A stretch of 49,525 bases of DNA, from positions 1 to 49,525 of the forward strand of contig SVSW01000007.1 of the NCBI GenBank assembly GCA_015064095.1, read 5' to 3'. The position numbers and the translations under genes were made by a program. The notes below the pieces were generated by a model. The model searched no databases, had not been told where the DNA came from, and saw nothing but the letters and a program-made list of their open reading frames with translations. Source of the stretch: Oscillospiraceae bacterium. Lineage in GTDB: Bacteria > Bacillota > Clostridia > Oscillospirales > CAG-272. Below, piece by piece: positions 43,457-49,525 of this stretch (positions within the stretch are counted from its first letter, which is position 1; every line of letters starts with the position of its first letter).

Positions 43457-45556
43457 ATGCAAAACAAAAAAGCTTTCAGATTGTCCGGCGAATATTCGGC
43501 GTTCATATGGCTCGCCGCGATCGGCATCGTTTGCTTTGCCGCACATATACTTGTCACGGAGATAACGGAGCTTTCACCTGCCGTTTCGGGACTTATATTC
43601 CTTTGCTCATTTATCGCCGCAGCATCGGCTGTCGGATTTGTTCTTTACAGGATCAAGGCAAAAAGCGGAACCGTTAAGGAACAGCTCAGCACAAATGCAA
43701 ACACTATACGCGACCTTTTGCAGCAGGCACATATGCCCATTATGCTGACGGACGGCACGGGAAAGATCATATGGTATAACGATGACCTTGCGATAAGCTT
43801 TGAGGTCGGAATGAGCGCGATCGGAACGAGCATGCACGTTTTCTGCAAGCCCTCCGAGGCTCAGCTGCTTGAAGCGACCTCCGCATATTACGGAGATACC
43901 TCCGCCGCACCTTCGTTTGACGACTCGATCACGGACATGACGATCGCCGGCCGCCGCTACCGCGCAAGCTGCTATCGCGTGCGCACCAGCATAAAATCAA
44001 AAGACGATATCCGCGATTTCTATATGACCATGTTTTCCGACACCACGGATCTCTATAACGCAAGCGAGCTTATAAGGAACGCAGCACCCGCTGTCGCATA
44101 CGTCATAGTTGACAATCTTGAGGAGCTTGCTCAAAACATCAAGGTCGGATACCGTGAGCAAGCAAACCGTGTTGAACAGATCCTCAAGGAATGGTCAGAC
44201 TCAATGCACGGAACGATCCGTGAGTACAGCCGTGACAAATACATGATGATATTCTCCCGCGACATGCTTGATGAGTGCATAGCAGACAAGTTCTCCGTTC
44301 TCGATAAGATACGCGAGATCCGAATCGGAGAAGGCGATTCGAGCCTTCCCGTAACGGTTTCCATGGGTATTGCCGCATCGCGTCCTGCGGTCGGCAACGA
44401 TATTTCGCTCGATCTTACGGCAACGGCTCAGGAAGCCGCATCGGCACTTGATATGGCACTTCAGCGCGGAGGCGACCAAGCCGCAGTCAAGACCGAGGCG
44501 GGGCTTGAATGCTTCGGCGGCCGCACAAAGAGTATTCAAAAGCGTACTCGCGTGCGTGCGCGCGTTATTGCGGGAAAGCTTTGCGGACTTATCGCAAAAT
44601 CAACTCGCGTGCTCATCATGGGGCATAAAAATCCCGATTTCGACTCTGTCGGTGCGTGCGTCGGATTGGCAAGACTTTGTATGTTCTGCGGTGTTGACTG
44701 CAAAATAATAGTTGACAAAGCAAATCAAAATTTCCGTATCTGCACAGAAAAGCTGCTCTCACACCCGGATTATGCCGATATGTTCATCGACCGTGCCGAG
44801 GCAGTTGATCTGCTCTCCCCTTCCACCTTGCTGATCATCGCGGACGCAAACAATTTCTCGATAATCGAAGCACCGGAAATAGCAACGAACGCAAAGACAA
44901 TTTATATAGTCGACCATCACCGCCAGACCACTGAGCTGCCGGAAACGGTCGTTACCCCTCCGTATATCGACCCTGCCGCATCGTCTGCATGTGAGCTCGT
45001 TGCCGAGATACTCGAGCAATGCCTGCCCGCCGGCGCGCTTCACAGCGAGGAAGCAAACGTTATGATCTCAGGTATCATGGTCGATACTAAGAATTTTACA
45101 AGAACGACCAGCACAAGAACCTTCGGCGCGGCACTTTATCTGCGTGGAGAGGGAGCGAACACCGAGATAACTCGCACATTCTTTGACGAGGAGTTCGAGG
45201 ATTATATGGCTGAGGCCAAGTTCGGCACTGACGTTAAGATCTACCGTGATTCGATAGCCATAACGAAAAGCGACGGAACGGATAACGGCTACGACCGCGT
45301 TGCAGCCGCAAAATCTGCCGACCGTCTGCTCACTATCCGCAGCGTTGATGCCGCCTTCGCGCTTGTTCGTGTCGGCGATATCATAAACATTTCTGCGCGC
45401 TCGAACGGAAAGATAAACGTTCAGCTCATACTTGAAAAAATAGGCGGCGGCGGACATTTTGACGTTGCCGGCGCACAGCTTGAGGACGGCTCTCTTGAAA
45501 AAGCGGAAAAGCTGCTCCGAGATGCAATAGACGATTATTTTGACAATAACCTTTAA
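43457..45556 (+). CDS. gdpP: Cyclic-di-AMP phosphodiesterase GdpP
   Basis: Membrane-bound DHH-DHHA1 enzyme that hydrolyses c-di-AMP, controlling potassium, osmotic and cell-wall homeostasis. The 699-aa product has two N-terminal membrane segments (about residues 15-35 and 43-65), a PAS-like domain (about 75-180), a degenerate GGDEF domain (about 200-340), and the DHH core with HKNPDFDS (about 390-397), ADANN and DHHRQ (about 486). A DHHA1 domain with [11 protein letters not shown] closes the protein. GGGAG lies nine bases before the ATG; a TTG two codons earlier is too close. rplI and dnaB follow. Confidence 0.95.
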   Translation: MQNKKAFRLSGEYSAFIWLAAIGIVCFAAHILVTEITELSPAVSGLIFLCSFIAAASAVGFVLYRIKAKSGTVKEQLSTNANTIRDLLQQAHMPIMLTDGTGKIIWYNDDLAISFEVGMSAIGTSMHVFCKPSEAQLLEATSAYYGDTSAAPSFDDSITDMTIAGRRYRASCYRVRTSIKSKDDIRDFYMTMFSDTTDLYNASELIRNAAPAVAYVIVDNLEELAQNIKVGYREQANRVEQILKEWSDSMHGTIREYSRDKYMMIFSRDMLDECIADKFSVLDKIREIRIGEGDSSLPVTVSMGIAASRPAVGNDISLDLTATAQEAASALDMALQRGGDQAAVKTEAGLECFGGRTKSIQKRTRVRARVIAGKLCGLIAKSTRVLIMGHKNPDFDSVGACVGLARLCMFCGVDCKIIVDKANQNFRICTEKLLSHPDYADMFIDRAEAVDLLSPSTLLIIADANNFSIIEAPEIATNAKTIYIVDHHRQTTELPETVVTPPYIDPAASSACELVAEILEQCLPAGALHSEEANVMISGIMVDTKNFTRTTSTRTFGAALYLRGEGANTEITRTFFDEEFEDYMAEAKFGTDVKIYRDSIAITKSDGTDNGYDRVAAAKSADRLLTIRSVDAAFALVRVGDIINISARSNGKINVQLILEKIGGGGHFDVAGAQLEDGSLEKAEKLLRDAIDDYFDNNL

Positions 45557-45570
45557 GAAAGGATAAACTA

Positions 45571-46017
45571 ATGAAAGTTGTACTGCTCGCCGACATCAAG
45601 GGCGTCGGCAAAAAAGACGAAGTAAAAGAGGTGTCGGACGGATACGCCCGTAATTTCCTTTTCAAAAAGAAGCTCGCGATCGAGGCCGATTCAAAGGCAT
45701 TAAACGAGATAAAAAACAAAGAGGCATCGCGCCTTCATAAAATTGAGGTCGAGCGCGCGGAAGCTAAGGCTATCGCCGAAAAGCTCGCATCAACAACGGT
45801 TAAGATCGTTGCGCCCGGCGGAACGGACGGACGCCTTTACGGCTCGGTAACATCAAAGGACATCGCCGAAGCGCTCGAAAGATCACACGGAATCGTTGTT
45901 GATAAGCGCAAGATCGCGCTGCCTGAGGCTATCAAGGCTCACGGCACGTATACTCTTGATGTCAAGCTCTACACCGACGTTTTGGGAAAGATCACGGTTA
46001 AGGTAACCGAAAATTAA
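45571..46017 (+). CDS. rplI: 50S ribosomal protein L9 (bL9)
   Basis: Elongated two-domain protein at the base of the L1 stalk, helping reading-frame maintenance. The 148-aa product has the N-terminal signature [18 protein letters not shown], the long connecting helix, and the C-terminal rRNA-binding domain ([13 protein letters not shown]). It is 14 nt after gdpP and 15 nt before dnaB, the standard Firmicutes gdpP-rplI-dnaB order. Confidence 0.97.
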   Translation: MKVVLLADIKGVGKKDEVKEVSDGYARNFLFKKKLAIEADSKALNEIKNKEASRLHKIEVERAEAKAIAEKLASTTVKIVAPGGTDGRLYGSVTSKDIAEALERSHGIVVDKRKIALPEAIKAHGTYTLDVKLYTDVLGKITVKVTEN

Positions 46018-46032
46018 AATTTGGAGAAAATA

Positions 46033-47400
46033 ATGCAAGACGAACTTAATCGCAGTATGCCGGCATCGATCATAGCGGAGCAATCCCTGCTCGGCTCGGT
46101 GCTGCTGGATCCGGCAAAGATCAGCGAGATCGCAGGATTTATATCCGAAAACGATTTTTACCTTTCCGATCACGCGCAGATCTTTCTTGCCATGAAGCAG
46201 CTGTTCAATGACAGCCATGAAATAGACACCGTCACGCTAATAGATACACTTGTTAAAAATGGCGTTTACGACAAAGAAAGAAGCCAGGACTATATCTTCT
46301 CGCTTTCCGATATCGTGCCGAACGCACTCAATATACTCGACTACGCGCGCATAATAAAGGAAAAGAGCCTTCTGCGTCAGCTCATCGGAGCTTGCGGAGA
46401 GGTTATTGACGATGCGCAAAGCGAGCAAGAAAGCGCAGGAAAGATAATAAATTCCGCGCAAGATAAGATATTCAATATAGCGCAGGGACGCGATTCAAAG
46501 AGCTTCAAGCATATTCGCGACGTCATTCGTGATGTATACGGAACGCTTGATGTTCTTAGGAAAGACCCCAACGCCCTAAAAGGCACCGTTACGGGATTTT
46601 CGGGTCTTGATAAGGTCATCGTCGGCATGGGCAACTCGGACCTTGTGCTTGTCGGCGCGCGCCCCGGTATGGGTAAAACGAGCTTTGCTCTCAATGTTGC
46701 AACAAATGTTGCTCTCGCTAACCCCAAAAAAGAGGTCTGCATATTCTCGCTTGAAATGTCAGCCGAGCAGCTTGTTTCGCGTATACTTTCAAGCGAAGCA
46801 ATGATCGGAAGCTATGCTATGCGCTCAGGTCAGCTGAATCCCGATGATTGGGACAAGCTCGCCGAGGCAACGAACAGGCTTGTCAACACGGAAATTCTTA
46901 TAGATGACACGGCAGGCATCACGGTCACGGATATGCGTGCAAAGCTCAGAAAGGAAGTCGGCAGCAAAAAGGAGCTTGCGCTCATCGTTATCGACTATCT
47001 CGGACTTATGCAGAGCGACCGCAGAATAGATAACCGCGTGCAGGAGGTCGCAGAGATCTCCCGTTCACTCAAGGTGCTTGCAAAGGACTTTAACGTTCCG
47101 ATACTTTGTTGCGCGCAGCTTTCGCGCGGACCCGAAGGCAGAACGAGCAAAAAGCCGATGCTTTCCGACCTGCGTGACTCCGGTGCTATCGAGCAGGACG
47201 CCGATATCGTCATGTTCCTCTATCGCGACGATTATTACAAAACGGAGGAGGTCAACCCCGACAAGAATGCCGAGATCTGCGAGGTCATAATTGCAAAGAA
47301 CCGCCACGGCGGAACGGGATCTGTCAAAATGGGTTGGATACCGCAGTACACGAAATTCCGCACTGTGGCAGGCGAGAATATGCCCGGTGCACCCGTATGA
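46033..47400 (+). CDS. dnaB: Replicative DNA helicase DnaB (DnaC in Bacillus)
   Basis: Hexameric helicase at the replication fork. The 455-aa product has the N-terminal primase-interacting domain (AEQSLLGSVLLDP) and the RecA-like domain with Walker A GARPGMGKTS (residues 208-217), EMSAEQLVSR, Walker B LIVIDYLGLM and the arginine finger region (DLRDSGAIEQDAD). TGGAG precedes the ATG at 46033; a TTG four codons earlier contains the SD and is rejected. The stop overlaps tilS by four bases. No intein is visible. Confidence 0.97.
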   Translation: MQDELNRSMPASIIAEQSLLGSVLLDPAKISEIAGFISENDFYLSDHAQIFLAMKQLFNDSHEIDTVTLIDTLVKNGVYDKERSQDYIFSLSDIVPNALNILDYARIIKEKSLLRQLIGACGEVIDDAQSEQESAGKIINSAQDKIFNIAQGRDSKSFKHIRDVIRDVYGTLDVLRKDPNALKGTVTGFSGLDKVIVGMGNSDLVLVGARPGMGKTSFALNVATNVALANPKKEVCIFSLEMSAEQLVSRILSSEAMIGSYAMRSGQLNPDDWDKLAEATNRLVNTEILIDDTAGITVTDMRAKLRKEVGSKKELALIVIDYLGLMQSDRRIDNRVQEVAEISRSLKVLAKDFNVPILCCAQLSRGPEGRTSKKPMLSDLRDSGAIEQDADIVMFLYRDDYYKTEEVNPDKNAEICEVIIAKNRHGGTGSVKMGWIPQYTKFRTVAGENMPGAPV

Positions 47401-48740
47401 TAAAGTTCTGTTCACCGCATAAGCTTGCAGGGTTGCCCGAAAACGAGCCTATACTGCTTGCCCTGTCAGGCGGTGCAGATTCCTCTGCCCTGCTTGATCT
47501 TCTTGCCGCCTATGCTAAGGAACACGGCTGTACGGTCTTTGCCGCGCACGTTGATCATTTGATACGCGCGGACGAGCATGACCGCGATCGCCTATTTTGC
47601 GAAACGCTTGCGGCAAAATACGGGATCAAAATATTCGAAAAAAAGGCAGACGTACCGAGGATCGCCGCCGAAACCGGCGAGTCGCTCGAAACCGCTGCGC
47701 GGCGCGTCAGATACGAGTTTTTTGCCCGGATCATGAAAGAAAACGGCATAAAGATACTCGCCACAGCGCATAATGCAGACGATAATCTCGAAACGCTTAT
47801 TTTCAATATCACTCGCGGAACGGCGTTGCGCGGAGCTTGCGGCATACCGCCGTCAAGAGAATTTGAGGGCGGGATCATCGTGCGCCCCATACTCGGCGCA
47901 AATAAAGCCGAAATCATCTCTTATTGTGAGGAAAACGGGCTTTCCTATGTCACCGACAGCACGAATTTCGATGTTTCTTATGCCCGAAACCGAATTCGCT
48001 TAAACGTTCTGCCGGAGCTGCGCCGTATAAACGCAGATGCATCTGCGGCGGCAAAGAGCTTGACGGAATCACTTGCGCTCGATTACGATTTTATTCGATC
48101 CGAGGCGGAAAAGCTGATCGGCAATGACGGAATATCGCTTGACGCGCTGAGGGAAGCTCACCCGTCACTGCGGCGTCATGCAATATTGCTTGCATTTAAA
48201 AAATTTTCAAATATCGGACTTGAAGGCGTACACATAGAAGCGATACTGTCGCTTTGCGAAAGATCAAAAAACTTTTCGCGCATTTCACTGCCCGGGACCA
48301 TGAGCGCACGCATCGAAAACGGATATTTGCACTTTATGCCCGATAAAAAAGGTGAGAGCGAAAACGAAAATTATGAAATTACGCTCAAGATGGGTAAAAA
48401 TGTGCTCCCACGGCATATAATTTTGTATGTTACGGAGCAAAATGATAAAAATGTTTACAAATCAGCCACATCGGCAAAAATAAATTACGATAAAATAATC
48501 GGAAAGCTTGTCGCAAGACCGCGCATGCCGGGCGATAAGATACTTATGAACGGAATCCACCGTGATCTGCGCAAGCTTATGAACGAAAAAAAGCTCCCGC
48601 CGGAGAAGCGCTCCGAGATCCCCGTTGTTTCAGACGATGAAGGGGTGCTTTTTGTGCCGTATATCGGCATACGCGACGGCGCTTGCGCGGGCTCACACAA
48701 TATATGTATTGAATTAGCGGAGGAAATAAATGAAAAGTAA
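47397..48740 (+). CDS. tilS: tRNA(Ile)-lysidine synthetase TilS
   Basis: Converts C34 of the CAU-anticodon isoleucine tRNA to lysidine, changing codon and charging identity. The 447-aa product has the PP-loop [13 protein letters not shown] (SGGADS at residues 24-29), HVDHLIR and [13 protein letters not shown]-terminal TilS domains end with [10 protein letters not shown]. It starts at an ATG overlapping the dnaB stop (ATGA). tilS directly before ftsH is common in Firmicutes; an hpt gene often found between them is absent. Confidence 0.95.
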   Translation: MIKFCSPHKLAGLPENEPILLALSGGADSSALLDLLAAYAKEHGCTVFAAHVDHLIRADEHDRDRLFCETLAAKYGIKIFEKKADVPRIAAETGESLETAARRVRYEFFARIMKENGIKILATAHNADDNLETLIFNITRGTALRGACGIPPSREFEGGIIVRPILGANKAEIISYCEENGLSYVTDSTNFDVSYARNRIRLNVLPELRRINADASAAAKSLTESLALDYDFIRSEAEKLIGNDGISLDALREAHPSLRRHAILLAFKKFSNIGLEGVHIEAILSLCERSKNFSRISLPGTMSARIENGYLHFMPDKKGESENENYEITLKMGKNVLPRHIILYVTEQNDKNVYKSATSAKINYDKIIGKLVARPRMPGDKILMNGIHRDLRKLMNEKKLPPEKRSEIPVVSDDEGVLFVPYIGIRDGACAGSHNICIELAEEINEK

Positions 48741-49525
48741 GTTCAAGGTGCTGCTGCTTTACGTTGTCCTCATCGGACTCGTGTTTTTTGCTGTGACCGC
48801 GCTGTTCGGAGACAGCAGCACAAAAAAGCCAAAAACTTACGACGAGATCGTAAAATATTTTCAAGATGATCGTGTTGTAGATGTTTATCTCACAAACGCA
48901 AACGTCTTGAAGCTCAAAGTCATATTGGTCGACGAAAACGGAGACATCAAGTGGGAGGTCGGCTCAAACGAAGAAGAGCCGAAGCCGCAGACCGATACCG
49001 TCACCTATAAGGTCGCAAGCCGAGCAGCATTACTCGCAAGCATACAGGGAATGATAGATGCGGGCATTGCCAACGGCACGATCACGGGAACAGTTGAGAT
49101 CGAGCCCGAGGCCGAGATCCCGTGGTGGGTCAGCTATCTGCCCTTCATTATTATTATAATACTCGCAGTTGTGCTTTGGCTCTATATGATACGCCAGACC
49201 TCAGGCGGCAAAGGCGGTGCCGGAAGGCTCAACAGCTTCGGCAAAGCCAAGGTCAAGACCCCGACGGCGGACGGAAAGAAAGTGCTGTTTTCCGATGTTG
49301 CCGGTGCAGATGAAGAAAAGGCAGAGCTTGAGGAGGTCGTTCAGTTCTTAAAGAACCCGTCAAAATTCCAAAGGCTCGGCGCAAAGATCCCTCACGGTGT
49401 TTTGCTCGTGGGTCCTCCCGGAACAGGTAAGACCCTGCTTGCAAAGGCTGTCGCCGGAGAGGCGGGTGTTCCCTTCTTCTCGATCTCGGGATCTGATTTC
49501 GTTGAAATGTACGTCGGTGTCAAAC
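48730..49525 (+). CDS. ftsH: ATP-dependent zinc metalloprotease FtsH (5' part)
   Basis: Membrane AAA+ protease degrading misfolded membrane proteins and regulators. The visible 265 codons hold a first membrane segment (about residues 5-25), an extracytoplasmic domain, a second segment (about 134-155), the Gly-rich linker and the start of the AAA domain ([16 protein letters not shown], Walker A GPPGTGKT at 228-235). The extracytoplasmic domain contains an acidic Pro/Glu stretch ([11 protein letters not shown]). The ATG overlaps the tilS end by 11 bases, with GGAGG six bases upstream. Protease motif lies outside the window. Confidence 0.96.
   Translation, partial: MKSKFKVLLLYVVLIGLVFFAVTALFGDSSTKKPKTYDEIVKYFQDDRVVDVYLTNANVLKLKVILVDENGDIKWEVGSNEEEPKPQTDTVTYKVASRAALLASIQGMIDAGIANGTITGTVEIEPEAEIPWWVSYLPFIIIIILAVVLWLYMIRQTSGGKGGAGRLNSFGKAKVKTPTADGKKVLFSDVAGADEEKAELEEVVQFLKNPSKFQRLGAKIPHGVLLVGPPGTGKTLLAKAVAGEAGVPFFSISGSDFVEMYVGVK

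Overview
This 49.5-kb window is a housekeeping stretch from a chromosome that looks like a Firmicutes/Clostridia genome. Support for that placement: the canonical S10-spc ribosomal operon, zinc-binding (four-Cys) forms of S14 and L24, an L10-type leader before rplJ-rplL, a CIRCE operator before groES-groEL, the rimP-nusA-rnpM-ylxQ-infB order, a class B PBP with PASTA domains, GdpP next to rplI-dnaB, and strong GGAGG ribosome-binding sites. Base composition is moderate. Order and family cannot be read from the sequence alone, although a gut Oscillospirales-type bacterium would fit.

Layout. (1) 1-12,265, minus strand: one long operon rpsJ-rplC-rplD-rplW-rplB-rpsS-rplV-rpsC-rplP-rpmC-rpsQ-rplN-rplX-rplE-rpsN-rpsH-rplF-rplR-rpsE-rpmD-rplO-secY-adk-map(partial), from a consensus promoter at 12,237-12,265 with a leader of about 320 nt. 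(2) 12,461-13,892, plus strand: an unrecognised eight-helix membrane protein coupled to a reduced WYL-type regulator. (3) 13,919-15,173, plus strand: promoter, L10 leader with attenuator, rplJ, rplL, terminator. (4) 15,179-28,729, minus strand: the dcw cluster mraZ-rsmH-ftsL-PBP-murE-murF-mraY-ftsW-murG-ftsQ, then ftsZ with its own promoter. murD, murB, murC and ftsA are absent here. (5) 28,839-30,194: a sodium:amino-acid symporter. (6) 30,239-32,333, plus strand: HrcA-type groES-groEL. (7) 32,328-36,210, minus strand: an SLH surface protein, punA, a Cof-type HAD phosphatase, a sigma-region-4-like protein and a small Cys-rich protein. (8) 36,211-38,456: a regulatory region with two LexA-like boxes and two facing consensus promoters, then an ABC-F ATPase. 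(9) 38,460-43,333, minus strand: rimP-nusA-rnpM-ylxQ-infB. (10) 43,382-49,525, plus strand: gdpP-rplI-dnaB-tilS-ftsH(partial).

Functionally the window joins ribosome synthesis and translation initiation, protein export (SecY), peptidoglycan precursor synthesis and septation, protein folding (GroESL), c-di-AMP turnover, replication-fork unwinding and tRNA modification. No rRNA, tRNA, CRISPR array, transposase or complete prophage was seen.

The most interesting non-textbook signal is a 157-nt element present twice, directly before murF (22,090-22,246) and punA (34,637-34,793). The copies align without gaps at about 84% identity. Substitutions preserve base pairing, including one compensatory pair and two U-G/C-G exchanges that favour the sense RNA. 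Both copies end in the same SD-to-start segment. This is a candidate undescribed structured leader RNA or dispersed intergenic element. The second point of interest is the SOS-like control region at 36,230-36,446, in front of a Cys-rich/sigma-like gene pair that may be of phage origin.
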